From assembly GCA_038250235.1 (NCBI GenBank), contig JBBSCO010000008.1:4831-68830 (forward strand): 64,000 nucleotides of DNA, given 5' to 3'. A program made the position numbers and the translations under genes. A model generated the notes under the pieces. The model did not search any database. It was not told where the DNA came from and was given only the letters and a program-made list of their open reading frames with translations. Positions within the stretch are counted from its first letter, which is position 1. Each line of letters starts with the position of its first letter. Source of the DNA: JAAUTS01 sp038250235 (GTDB lineage: Bacteria; Verrucomicrobiota; Verrucomicrobiia; Methylacidiphilales; JAAUTS01). Positions 24,772-32,936 of this stretch are shown one piece after another.

Positions 24772-27700
24772 ATGGCTGAAGAGTCTCCAGAAAAAAAAGC
24801 AGGCAACCCTATGTTACCGGGCAAGCCTCCCATGCCCAAAGGAGGGCCTGCCCTCAAAGCCTCATCCACGTCCAAAAGTCTGCTCTCCGCAGCCCCCTCC
24901 GCAGCCACCCTCAGACTGATCCCCTCCCAGCCTCTGCCTCCGCTTCCCGATCCTGCCGCCTCGGATGATTATGTGGCCATCTTTAAGGAAGAAGCAGCCT
25001 CTTATCTCGTGGACATCGAAGCGGCACTGCGGGAGCTTCATGCGGACATCACTGCGGAGAAACCATGGATCCTGCTCCGTGCGCGCTTCCACACCATCAA
25101 AGGCGCAGCCGCCACCATAGATCTTCCTAAAACGCAAAAAATAGCCACTGAAGCGGAAGATCTGGCATTGGCAGCCGTTGATCAGTTCGAGTTCCGTAAC
25201 CTCAAGTCCTGGAATCTTTTCCTTCAATTAGCCAATGAAACTGCCGACAGCCTCGAACTTACGCTCCTCTCGCTTGTTAGTTCCATCCCAGATCCCGCCC
25301 CTTCCATAAATTCAGAAGCAACCCCACCGGCACCCGCTGCCTGGGACTCTGACCACAGGACATCCCTTTCGCTCATTCAGGTCGCCCTGCGCATTCTGGA
25401 CGACTGGCAGGTGAAGCCGGAGCTTCCCTCTTATCAGGTCGAATTCAAGCAATGTCTGGACAAGCTCGGCCAGCTCCTGGGGCAACAGGGCGTGCAGGGA
25501 CTCCCTCTCAGCTTCAACCAATTCAGCCACTTTGTGGAAAGCCTGCAACCCGGCCAGTTCACGGAACCCTTCTTCGTCGTTGCCCGCCGCTGTCTGGGTG
25601 ATGCCTCCACCTATCTGGAAAGTTTATCCGCATCCCCTTGGCTGCCCTGGACCCGGAAATGGAGCTTTTATTTTTCCTCCCTCCGCGTCGCACTGGCAGC
25701 CGAAGCCAGACGACCAGCGACTTTCACCACGGGTAGCGCTGTTTCGGAACCGATCGATCCCGAAATGCTTGAAGTCTTCACTCAGGAAGCCGTCACCCAG
25801 TTCGAGCAGATTGAAGCCGGACTGATCGCATGGGAAAATGGAACTGACATACCCGCTCAGATCAAAACCATCCGCCGTTGCTTCCACACACTCAAAGGTG
25901 CCGCCAACAGTGTGGATCTTCGCAGCCTGGGCCATGGCTTTCATTTGCTGGAGGATTATCTTGATACCCTGAATCCCTCCGCAACTCCGGAAGCCATCTT
26001 CCAGTTCCTGCTCGGCTGCCTGGATCAGGCCAAGGATTATATTCAGAAACTCAATATATCCCCTTCCACCACTTGGACACACGACTGGAAAAGCTCCCTG
26101 AACGTGCTAAAGCAGGATCCCCAACAAACTGTCCCCGCCCAGAATCCCGTCGATCTGGATATGCTGGAAACCTTTGTCGAAGAAGCTGTGGTCTTGTTCG
26201 AACAAATCGAAACCGCCGTTCTGGCCTGGGAAAAACTCGATAACGAAGAAAACCAGCGCGCTACCCTTCGCCGCTGCTTCCATACCCTCAAAGGTGCCGC
26301 CAACAGCATTGAACTCGCCTCGCTTGGCCATGCCTTCCACATACTGGAGGACTTCATGGACACGGTGAAAGCCAAAGAGCCTCCCATCGGACTTTTTGAA
26401 GTACTCCTCAAATGTTCCGATCAGGTTCGCGCCTACATTGAAGAGCTTTCCAAAAACAACTCCGCCATCTGGAGCCACGACTGGGCCCGGAGCATTGACG
26501 ATCTCAAAAAAGGAAAAGTTCAGGGCGCATCCCTTGCGCCGGTCAAATCTGTTGAATCCGGATCAGGGGAAAAAACCGGCTCCGAAGAACGCCAAGTCGT
26601 GCGGGTGGAAGCCGAACGTCTCCGCCAGGTCATGCACCAGGTCAGCGAAATGATCGCCGACCACAGCAACTTCGAAAGTAATGCCGAACGCCTCCCTCCA
26701 GCGATGTTGCGTTGGAACCAAAGTGCCCTCGAAATGGGAAAGATTTTGTTGTCCTTCGAAAACGATCTTGCTCCTCACCGGGGAGGCAATTCCAGATCTT
26801 CCGGGAAGCTCATGCGCCAGATGGAAGCAGCCTTGGCCGAACTGACCAGAGAGTTCAAGGCCCAAGGTGAGCTGCGGGAGGAATTCAAAGCCCTTTTCGA
26901 CTCCTTCAAGGAGGACAATCTCCAGTTCCGCCGCAACTCCCGGCGACTGCAGAATGATCTCGCCTCCCTTAATATGGCTCCTGTCTCCGGTCTGTTCAGG
27001 CGTTTACAACGGGTTTTCCGCGATGCGCTCAAAGAAGAAAAAAAAGAGGCCGAGTTGCAGCTTGAAGGAGAACAGACTCTTCTGGACAAAACCGTTGTCG
27101 ACGCACTCTATGGACCCCTGCTTCATGTCGTCCGCAACGCGGTCGCCCATGGCATCGAAACTCCTGACAAACGACAGGAACTTAAAAAAAACCGCATGGG
27201 CAATGTCCGAATCAGTGCCAAACCACTTTCCAACCAGGTTGTCATCGAAGTTCAGGACAACGGCAGTGGCATCCATGAAGCCATGGTCCGTAAACGGGCC
27301 ATTGAACGCGGCATGATTCCGGCCGATGCACCGGATCTGAACCCTGATCAGATTGTTGAACTTCTCTTCCGTCCAGGCTTCAGCACCAAAGAAACCATCA
27401 GCTCCGTCGCCGGGCGCGGCGTGGGATTGGACGTGGTCAAAGGCGAAATCGAATCCATGAACGGTTCCGTCAACCTGGACTACAAAGTCGGTGTAGGCTC
27501 CACCTGGACAATCAAAGTCCCTCTCACCCTTTCCGCCTCCGAAGCCCTTATTGTCCAGGTAGGTAAGCAGAGGTTGGCTCTTCCCCTTGGATATGTGCAG
27601 CGCTGTGTCCGCATCCTCCCCGGCAACCGCCTCCAACGTCAGGGCATACCCAGTTACCAGGATGAGCGCGGTATTTTCCCCTGTATAGATCTGGGCGCCG

Positions 27701-28455
27701 TTTTAAAAATGGCTGGAGCCAGCAAGTCCAACCTCGGTGTACTTGTGGATTCAGGCCTGGTCCAGACTGTGTTTCTCGTCGATACCCTCATCGCACGCCG
27801 TGAAATCGTGACCAAAGACATCGGTTCGCTCATCGGAAGCCTCTCCTATCTATCCGGGGCCTATCTGGACAGCGACGGATCGTTGATCCCCATTTTGCAG
27901 ATTCCTAACATCCTGCAGCGTCTGGCCGCAGAAATCACTCGGAGCACCACAACCCAACCTCTGCAAAATACCGAAGACAACTTAAACAACGACCCACTTC
28001 CCGCTCCTCCACAACAGGAGGAAACCTTGCAAAACATTCCCTCCCCTGTTGGCGAATTCATTCTGGGCAGGGTTCCAAAAATCCTGCTTTGCGACGATTC
28101 CGCCAGTGTGCGCAAAGTTCAGGAAAAGCAACTCCTCCAGATGGGCTACGTAGTCGCCACCGCCAACGACGGGCAGGAGGCCCTGGAACGACTCGAAACA
28201 GAAGATTTCGATCTGGTCATGACCGATCTTGAAATGCCCCGTATCGACGGCTTCGGTCTGGTCAAAGGAATCCGCGCCCTCGAAAGGCTCAACCAGTTGC
28301 CCGTCATTGTCATCACCTCAAGAGCTTTGGAAAAATTTGCCGGCGAAACCATCGAACTGGGAGCCACGGCCTGCCTGGGAAAACCCTTCGCCGCCGCCCA
28401 ATTTGAACGCCTTATCCAGAACGAACCGAAGCTCTCGGGACTTCGCCGCCAATAA
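24772..28455 (+). CDS. Hybrid CheA-type histidine kinase with three HPt domains and a receiver
   Basis: 1227 aa kinase. After a disordered Pro-rich N-terminus come three HPt domains with phospho-His near residues 106 (RFHTIKGAAATI), 371 (CFHTLKGAANSV) and 503 (CFHTLKGAANSI). A long helical region follows, then the ATPase (N-box HVVRNAVAHGIETPDKRQEL at ~783, DNGSGI at ~828, GRGVGLDVV at ~880), the CheW-like P5 domain (QRLALPLGYVQRCVR) and a C-terminal receiver (~1103-1220, LVMTDLEMPRIDGFG). HPt2 and HPt3 are close copies, so one arose by tandem duplication. ChpA/PixL-like architecture. It probably phosphorylates the two upstream regulators. Confidence 0.95.
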   Translation: MAEESPEKKAGNPMLPGKPPMPKGGPALKASSTSKSLLSAAPSAATLRLIPSQPLPPLPDPAASDDYVAIFKEEAASYLVDIEAALRELHADITAEKPWILLRARFHTIKGAAATIDLPKTQKIATEAEDLALAAVDQFEFRNLKSWNLFLQLANETADSLELTLLSLVSSIPDPAPSINSEATPPAPAAWDSDHRTSLSLIQVALRILDDWQVKPELPSYQVEFKQCLDKLGQLLGQQGVQGLPLSFNQFSHFVESLQPGQFTEPFFVVARRCLGDASTYLESLSASPWLPWTRKWSFYFSSLRVALAAEARRPATFTTGSAVSEPIDPEMLEVFTQEAVTQFEQIEAGLIAWENGTDIPAQIKTIRRCFHTLKGAANSVDLRSLGHGFHLLEDYLDTLNPSATPEAIFQFLLGCLDQAKDYIQKLNISPSTTWTHDWKSSLNVLKQDPQQTVPAQNPVDLDMLETFVEEAVVLFEQIETAVLAWEKLDNEENQRATLRRCFHTLKGAANSIELASLGHAFHILEDFMDTVKAKEPPIGLFEVLLKCSDQVRAYIEELSKNNSAIWSHDWARSIDDLKKGKVQGASLAPVKSVESGSGEKTGSEERQVVRVEAERLRQVMHQVSEMIADHSNFESNAERLPPAMLRWNQSALEMGKILLSFENDLAPHRGGNSRSSGKLMRQMEAALAELTREFKAQGELREEFKALFDSFKEDNLQFRRNSRRLQNDLASLNMAPVSGLFRRLQRVFRDALKEEKKEAELQLEGEQTLLDKTVVDALYGPLLHVVRNAVAHGIETPDKRQELKKNRMGNVRISAKPLSNQVVIEVQDNGSGIHEAMVRKRAIERGMIPADAPDLNPDQIVELLFRPGFSTKETISSVAGRGVGLDVVKGEIESMNGSVNLDYKVGVGSTWTIKVPLTLSASEALIVQVGKQRLALPLGYVQRCVRILPGNRLQRQGIPSYQDERGIFPCIDLGAVLKMAGASKSNLGVLVDSGLVQTVFLVDTLIARREIVTKDIGSLIGSLSYLSGAYLDSDGSLIPILQIPNILQRLAAEITRSTTTQPLQNTEDNLNNDPLPAPPQQEETLQNIPSPVGEFILGRVPKILLCDDSASVRKVQEKQLLQMGYVVATANDGQEALERLETEDFDLVMTDLEMPRIDGFGLVKGIRALERLNQLPVIVITSRALEKFAGETIELGATACLGKPFAAAQFERLIQNEPKLSGLRRQ

Positions 28456-28529
28456 AGCTCCTAATTTAGATTGAACCAGCCCCTTGAAAAATCTACGATT
28501 TTACCAAGCCTGACAAAAGGCAAACAAGC

Positions 28530-29006
28530 ATGAACAACCTCGACTCCATCGATCAATGCCTCCGGAAAGCTCCTCTTTTTTCCTGGATGAGCACGGATAG
28601 CATCGGCTGGCTGGCCCATTATACGGAAGAACTCAGCTTTGCCGAAGGTGAGACGATCTACAGCCGGGGCAGTGGCTCCGATGCGCTTTATCTGTTAGTG
28701 GAGGGTGAAGTCACTTTTATTTCCGGAACTTCCGAGGATCCTGACGAGCAAACGGCTTCCACCTTGGAAGAAGGAGCGTTGTTCGGAGAGCTGTCGCTGC
28801 TTGAAAACAGGATGCGGGAATCTTCAGCCAGGGCCGCCCTGCCCACCAGGCTTTACAAAATCAAAGCCGACACCATCCAGGATTTCGCCAAAAAAAACCA
28901 GGATCAACATGCCATCCTGCTCACCAACCTGGCACGTGAACTGGCCCGGAAGATCCGTAACCTCAATGCCAAAAAGTCCAAAGGCCCGACTTCTATTGCC
29001 GCCTGA
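28530..29006 (+). CDS. Stand-alone cyclic-nucleotide-binding protein 1
   Basis: 158 aa, essentially one CRP-type beta-roll (residues ~15-135) and a C-terminal helix, with no DNA-binding or catalytic domain. The phosphate-binding cassette reads GALFGELSLLENRMRESSAR, keeping the Gly-Glu and Arg that contact the cyclic nucleotide in the family. It follows the CheA gene by 74 nt in the same direction. Likely a second-messenger sensor that tunes the chemosensory output (inference). Whether it binds cAMP, c-di-GMP or nothing cannot be told. Confidence 0.88.
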   Translation: MNNLDSIDQCLRKAPLFSWMSTDSIGWLAHYTEELSFAEGETIYSRGSGSDALYLLVEGEVTFISGTSEDPDEQTASTLEEGALFGELSLLENRMRESSARAALPTRLYKIKADTIQDFAKKNQDQHAILLTNLARELARKIRNLNAKKSKGPTSIAA

Positions 29007-29054
29007 TTCTTCCCAACTTTTAACGTCTTAACTTAACCACCAAATCACGACTTC

Positions 29055-29537
29055 ATGATTTCCCAACTCGACGATCTCGTAGCCAAAGAGAAAATCTTCG
29101 CGGCCTTCAAACAGTTCCCTTTGTTCCAAGGCCTACCAGATGAAGTATTGGTAGTCTTCTTTGTTGCTGCCCAGGAGGAAATCTTCCGCAGCGGTCAGAC
29201 TGTCATGAAGGAAGGTGATCACGGCCAGGAGCTTTACATCATCGGGGACGGCTCGGTGGATGTTCTCATCAACCATCAAAAGCCGGATCAAACCACGCTG
29301 GCCCATCTGAAAAAAGGAGATTTTTTCGGTGAGATGTGTGTCATTGAGCCTTCCCTTCGGTCAGCCAGTGTTGTGGCAACAGAAACCACGCTTCTATACT
29401 CCCTGAAGAGCACCAACCTGAACAAAGTGTATCAGGTCTGGCCTGAACAACAGTCCACCATCATGGCCAACCTGGCCCGCGAACTGTCACGCCGCGTGCA
29501 AAGCCTTGACCCCACCTACTTCGACCGCGCCTGGTAA
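29055..29537 (+). CDS. Stand-alone cyclic-nucleotide-binding protein 2
   Basis: 160 aa, paralogue of the preceding gene with the same layout: N-terminal helix (FKQFPLFQGLPDEVLVVFFV), a beta-roll with GDHGQELYIIGDGSVDVLIN, and the phosphate cassette GDFFGEMCVIEPSLRSASVV, which matches the cAMP-binding consensus well. The C-terminal helix ends ANLARELSRRVQSLD, very like the end of paralogue 1 (TNLARELARKIRNL). Last gene of the operon (48-nt gap). No terminator was recognised after it. Confidence 0.88.
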   Translation: MISQLDDLVAKEKIFAAFKQFPLFQGLPDEVLVVFFVAAQEEIFRSGQTVMKEGDHGQELYIIGDGSVDVLINHQKPDQTTLAHLKKGDFFGEMCVIEPSLRSASVVATETTLLYSLKSTNLNKVYQVWPEQQSTIMANLARELSRRVQSLDPTYFDRAW

Positions 29538-29559
29538 GTGTTATCAGGCCCAGGCAAGT

Positions 29560-30180
29560 CTACAGCCTTGGTTCCGGTCGGATAGTTTCTAAATCGACGG
29601 GTAACAACACGTTCGTCAGCTTCCAAATAAAAAGGCCTTTTCGGCTCAAAACCAAAGTCACTGGCTGCTTCTCCTGTTCACCGGTGCTGAACATAAACTC
29701 CGTCATCGATTTCCAGGTGAAGCTGCGTTTTTTTCCGGCACTGGAATTCGCTGAAGTATTCGTATTGCCGCCCGTTGCAGATTGCCCTTCAATCGGTGCC
29801 CCCAGTTGCAGATCCAGGTTGGACCGGCCTTGCAGCAGGCGCTCCAAACCTTCGGGTGTCACCAAAAAATCCACAGCCTTGTCGGCTAAGGCCGAGCTGA
29901 ACAATGCCCCCAGAAATGCCCCGGCATCCGTGTTCGCACTGCGCCGTTGCAGGGCTTTCCCCGCATCACCCTTGAGCTGGATTTTGATGTTTTTCCGGAG
30001 TTCCGGAAAATCCACATAGGAGGCCAATCTGCGTGTATCGCCAGCCTCCGCAGCAGCCTTGATATTCCAAAGCGTGTAATATGGCATTGCAACAGAAACC
30101 ACCAAAAGCAAGAGGGCCAGAAGCACCCCCGATATCAGAAGAAAACGTTTGTTCAATAAAAGTTCAAAGGGGCATTTCAT
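29560..30180 (-). CDS. DUF2939 membrane-anchored protein
   Basis: 206 aa. A single N-terminal TM helix (FLLISGVLLALLLLVVSVAM) is followed by the DUF2939 hallmark YYTLWNIKAAAEAGDTRRLA and SYVDFPELRKNIK, so most of the chain is outside the cytoplasm. The family function is unknown. It is transcribed convergently with the chemosensory operon (22 nt between stops) and has its own candidate promoter at 30249-30276. Confidence 0.85.
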   Translation of the reverse strand: MKCPFELLLNKRFLLISGVLLALLLLVVSVAMPYYTLWNIKAAAEAGDTRRLASYVDFPELRKNIKIQLKGDAGKALQRRSANTDAGAFLGALFSSALADKAVDFLVTPEGLERLLQGRSNLDLQLGAPIEGQSATGGNTNTSANSSAGKKRSFTWKSMTEFMFSTGEQEKQPVTLVLSRKGLFIWKLTNVLLPVDLETIRPEPRL

Positions 30181-30248
30181 AAAAAATGTTCTTGGCGTTC
30201 AAAGTGTTTGCGGGGCTTCCATTCACCGTTACGAATTAAAAACATACA

Positions 30249-30276
30249 AATATACTAACTAACACAAAATAGACAA
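30249..30276 (-). promoter_or_regulatory. Candidate sigma70-type promoter for the DUF2939 gene
   Basis: On the minus strand TTGTCT (30276-30271) is followed by a 16-nt spacer and TATATT (30254-30249), about 70 nt upstream of the ATG at 30180. Both boxes match the consensus at 4-5 of 6 positions. The surrounding ~200 bp (30181-30380) is otherwise AT-rich and non-coding. Confidence 0.4.
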
Positions 30277-30315
30277 ATCACAGACTTTTACCCCTAGGAA
30301 GGAGGTAGACGTTTC

Positions 30316-30369
30316 ATGTGTTGGATTTTCCGGACTCACAATTTTAATTTAAAACGAAAAAAGCCATAA
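30316..30369 (+). CDS. Possible 17-residue small ORF behind a perfect Shine-Dalgarno
   Basis: AAGGAGGT (30299-30306), the exact complement of the 16S 3' end, lies 9 nt before an ATG that opens a 17-codon frame (MCWIFRTHNFNLKRKKP) ending in TAA at 30367-30369. Such an ideal ribosome-binding site is otherwise rare in this window. No family match is possible at this size. It could be chance. Confidence 0.15.
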   Translation: MCWIFRTHNFNLKRKKP

Positions 30370-30380
30370 TCAAGGTAGCC

Positions 30381-30453
30381 TGATCCCACCACGAATCGAA
30401 CGTGGATCACAAGTTTAGGAAACTCGTGCTCTATCCTTTTGAGCTATGGGACC
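30381..30453 (-). tRNA. tRNA-Arg (anticodon CCT)
   Basis: Full cloverleaf on the minus strand. The acceptor arms GGTCCCA / TGGGATC enclose a D arm GCTC...GAGC and an anticodon stem CGAGT/ACTTG with loop TTCCTAA, giving anticodon CCT (reads AGG). The T arm is CCACG-TTCGATT-CGTGG and the discriminator is A. The 3' CCA is not encoded. Confidence 0.95.
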
Positions 30454-30542
30454 GAGGAAGTTACCATCTTAAAAAAGAATCCTTTCCTGAAAAGGCTTTT
30501 CTCTTCCGCAGCGGATGGAAACTTGGAATTTGAATTTAAGTC

Positions 30543-31154
30543 GTGTTTAAATACCCCATGCCCCTGCCCTCTCCCCTGTCCCGCTCGTTCTACCAGCGTG
30601 ACCCCGTCACCTGCGCCCGCGAGCTTATCGGTTGCGAACTCCTTTGGAACAAGACCAGGGGTGTTGTCCTTGAAACCGAGGCTTATGCCGAATTCGGGGA
30701 CGAGGCCTGCCACACTTTCCGCCGTCCCTCCGCCCGAAAGTTCATTGCGGAGCATCCCGCCGGAACAGCTTATGTTTATCTGAACTACGGGATGTATTGG
30801 CTGTTTAATGTGCTGGTCAAAAGTCCCCTTTCCAACGGTTTTGTCCTGATCCGCGCCATCGAACCAACCTCGGGTCGGAGTTTGATGGAACAACGGCGAT
30901 CCAGCACCAACCTGAAACAACTCTGCTCGGGTCCCGGCAAATTAAGTATGGCTTTTGGTATTCGGGGGTCGGATCACGGTACAGACCTCTGCGCCAAAGC
31001 CTCACGCTGCCTGCTGGCGGCTTCCGGGATCGTCGCGATCCAGGAGGATTGTCGCATCGGCATTTCATCGGCCCAGGACTATCCCTGGCGTTTTTTGCTG
31101 AAAGGTTCGCATCTGGTCAGCGTTCCCTGTCGAAAGCATAAAACGGTCCGATAG
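30543..31154 (+). CDS. DNA-3-methyladenine glycosylase (AAG/MPG family)
   Basis: Excises alkylated purines and hypoxanthine from DNA. The 203 aa product has the family blocks ARELIGCELLWN, the catalytic VLETEAYAEFGDEACHTFR (with the water-activating Glu), the intercalation-region YVYLNYGMYWLFNV, VLIRAIEPTSG and CSGPGKLSMAFGI. The first ATG at 30543 is used, but a downstream ATG at 30558 is also possible. It stands alone between tRNA-Arg and the convergent rplS operon. Confidence 0.92.
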   Translation: MFKYPMPLPSPLSRSFYQRDPVTCARELIGCELLWNKTRGVVLETEAYAEFGDEACHTFRRPSARKFIAEHPAGTAYVYLNYGMYWLFNVLVKSPLSNGFVLIRAIEPTSGRSLMEQRRSSTNLKQLCSGPGKLSMAFGIRGSDHGTDLCAKASRCLLAASGIVAIQEDCRIGISSAQDYPWRFLLKGSHLVSVPCRKHKTVR

Positions 31155-31197
31155 CTTATTTCTCCTCCCTCTGCGTTCTTAAAGATGTGCAGGGCAC

Positions 31198-31228
31198 AAA
31201 AAAACCTGCGGGGTTGCCGCAGGTTTTT
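31198..31228. terminator. Bidirectional Rho-independent terminator
   Basis: CCTGCGG (31205-31211) pairs with CCGCAGG (31217-31223) around a 5-nt loop, with seven A on the left and five T on the right. It can therefore stop both the plus-strand glycosylase transcript and the minus-strand gmhA-ffh-rpsP-trmD-rplS transcript. Confidence 0.88.
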
Positions 31229-31263
31229 GCAGGATGGAAAGTATCCTGTCTGCCCGAAAAGCT

Positions 31264-31662
31264 TTAGGCTTTGGAGACTGCTTCTTTCTTTGCTTTGGCA
31301 GCAGCCTTGTTGGCAGCAGCGGCGGTCTTGTCCTGTTTGACTTCCATGGCACCTTTTCGTCCACGGAGGTAGTACAAACGGGAACGGCGGACTTTACCAA
31401 CGGTTTCCACAACGATTTTCTCAATGTAAGGGGAATGGAGGGGGAACACGCGCTCAACGCCTTCACCGTAACTGATACGGCGGACGGTGAAGAGTTCGTT
31501 CATGCCGCGGCCTTTGCGGGCAATGACGATTCCTTGGAACTTCTGGATACGTTCCTTATCGCCTTCTTTTACACGGGTGGAAATATTCACCGTGTCGCCG
31601 ATGTTAAACTTCGGCACATCACTTTTCATTTGTTCCTGCTCAATCTTATCAATCAGTTTCAT
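31264..31662 (-). CDS. rplS: 50S ribosomal protein bL19
   Basis: Subunit-interface protein. The 132 aa product contains FNIGDTVNISTRVKEGDKER, IQKFQGIVIARKGRGMNELF and VERVFPLHSPYIEKIVV, followed by RRSRLYYLRGRKG, all diagnostic. The last ~20 residues are an Ala/Lys-rich tail beyond the normal end. Last gene of its operon, just before the bidirectional terminator. Confidence 0.97.
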   Translation of the reverse strand: MKLIDKIEQEQMKSDVPKFNIGDTVNISTRVKEGDKERIQKFQGIVIARKGRGMNELFTVRRISYGEGVERVFPLHSPYIEKIVVETVGKVRRSRLYYLRGRKGAMEVKQDKTAAAANKAAAKAKKEAVSKA

Positions 31663-31689
31663 AAACTTTATCCTGTCCTTCTTCGTTCA

Positions 31690-32367
31690 TCATTCAGACT
31701 GCTGGCGACGCTCCCGCGTTCGCTTCCCGGCCTGTTCTTTTCTCCAGGCGGCAATGGCCGCATGGTTTCCCTGCATTAAAATGTCCGGCACTGCTTTGCC
31801 CCTGAACTCGGCCGGCCGCGTGTATTGCGGGCCTTCCAGTTCCTCCTCCAAGGCAAACGATTCGGTTTGCGATGACTCGTCATTCCCCAAAACACCGGGA
31901 ATGAGCCGGATCACCGCGTCCATGACAATCAGGGCGGCGATCGTTCCGTTGGTCAGGACGTAATCGCCGATGGATAATTCCTCGTCGATCCAGCCCTCAC
32001 GCACCCGTTCGTCGATGCCCTCATAATGTCCGCTGACAAAGATCAATCGTGGCTCCAGCGCCAGGCGCCTGGCCACGGCCTGGTCAAACTTTCGCCCTTC
32101 CGGCGTCAGATAAATGACGCGTCCGGGTTCCGGTTCCAAGCTGCGTGTGTGCTCAATGGCTTCCACCAGCGGCTCACACTTCATCACCATCCCGGGTCCG
32201 CCTCCAAAGGGCCTGTCATCGACCGTCCGATGTTTGTCCTTCGCAAAATCACGGATGTTGATCTGCCGGACTGAAACCAAATTCTGTTTCTGGGCCCGGT
32301 CCAGGATGCTGGTCCCCAAGGGGCTTTCCAGCATCTCCGGAAACAAGGTCAACACGTCGATCTTCAC
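31690..32367 (-). CDS. trmD: tRNA (guanine-37-N1)-methyltransferase TrmD
   Basis: Methylates G37 of tRNAs reading CNN codons to prevent +1 frameshifting. The 225 aa product begins MKIDVLTLFPEMLESPLG and carries DDRPFGGGPGMVMKCEPL and the AdoMet trefoil-knot loops LIFVSGHYEGIDERV and LSIGDYVLTNGTIAALIVMD. Length is slightly short of the ~245 typical. It lies 4 nt after khpA. The usual rimM gene is missing between rpsP and trmD. Confidence 0.97.
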   Translation of the reverse strand: MKIDVLTLFPEMLESPLGTSILDRAQKQNLVSVRQINIRDFAKDKHRTVDDRPFGGGPGMVMKCEPLVEAIEHTRSLEPEPGRVIYLTPEGRKFDQAVARRLALEPRLIFVSGHYEGIDERVREGWIDEELSIGDYVLTNGTIAALIVMDAVIRLIPGVLGNDESSQTESFALEEELEGPQYTRPAEFRGKAVPDILMQGNHAAIAAWRKEQAGKRTRERRQQSE

Positions 32368-32371
32368 CGAA

Positions 32372-32611
32372 CTACGCGCCTGCCTCGTCCATCACTTCCA
32401 CTACAATACGTTTTCCAGACTTGCTGGCCGAGTTCAACAGGTTCCGGATCGCACCAATGGTGCGGCCCTTTTTCCCGATAACCCGTCCGATGTCTGCCGG
32501 ATTCAGTCGGATTTTATAGGAGACGGTCCCTTCGGTTTCCGTTTCCTGCACATCGACTTCCTCCGCATACTGGACCAGCGACGAAACCACAAATTCTACG
32601 AAATATTTCAT
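32372..32611 (-). CDS. khpA: KH-domain RNA-binding protein KhpA
   Basis: 79 aa with a single type II KH domain: IRLNPADIGRVIGKKGRTIG holds the GKKG loop that contacts RNA, followed by AIRNLLNSASKSGKRIVVEV. The KhpA family is known to pair with KhpB/Jag and is usually found, as here, between rpsP and trmD. The N-terminal ~25 residues match the LVQYAEEVDVQETE family start. Confidence 0.93.
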   Translation of the reverse strand: MKYFVEFVVSSLVQYAEEVDVQETETEGTVSYKIRLNPADIGRVIGKKGRTIGAIRNLLNSASKSGKRIVVEVMDEAGA

Positions 32612-32657
32612 AGAGTTTTGTGGTTGAAATCTTCCGTCCGCGACCTGCTCTGACGGC

Positions 32658-32915
32658 TTAAGCCGCAGCAGCAGTGGTCTTCTTCGCTTTCTTGATCAGG
32701 GTCTTGACGGTATCCGTGGCACGTGCGCCCTGGCTTAGCCAGTACTCGACACGATCCAACTTGAGCGGGGATTCCTGATTCTTGCCGACGGGGTCATAGG
32801 AACCCAGCAGCTCGATGAATTTCCCATCACGGGCGCGGGCTTTGTCCGCCACCACAATACGGTAGAAGGGACGATTTTTTGTCCCTTCACGACGAAGTCT
32901 AATTACTGTTGCCAT
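32658..32915 (-). CDS. rpsP: 30S ribosomal protein bS16
   Basis: Small-subunit assembly protein. The 85 aa product begins MATVIRLRREGTKNRPFYRI and contains VVADKARARDGKFIELLGSY and the DRVEYWLSQGARATDTV motif. It ends in a short Ala tail. It lies between ffh (21-nt gap) and khpA, the common ffh-rpsP-trmD-rplS arrangement. Confidence 0.97.
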   Translation of the reverse strand: MATVIRLRREGTKNRPFYRIVVADKARARDGKFIELLGSYDPVGKNQESPLKLDRVEYWLSQGARATDTVKTLIKKAKKTTAAAA

Positions 32916-32936
32916 ACTTGTTTCCTCATTCTTTCG

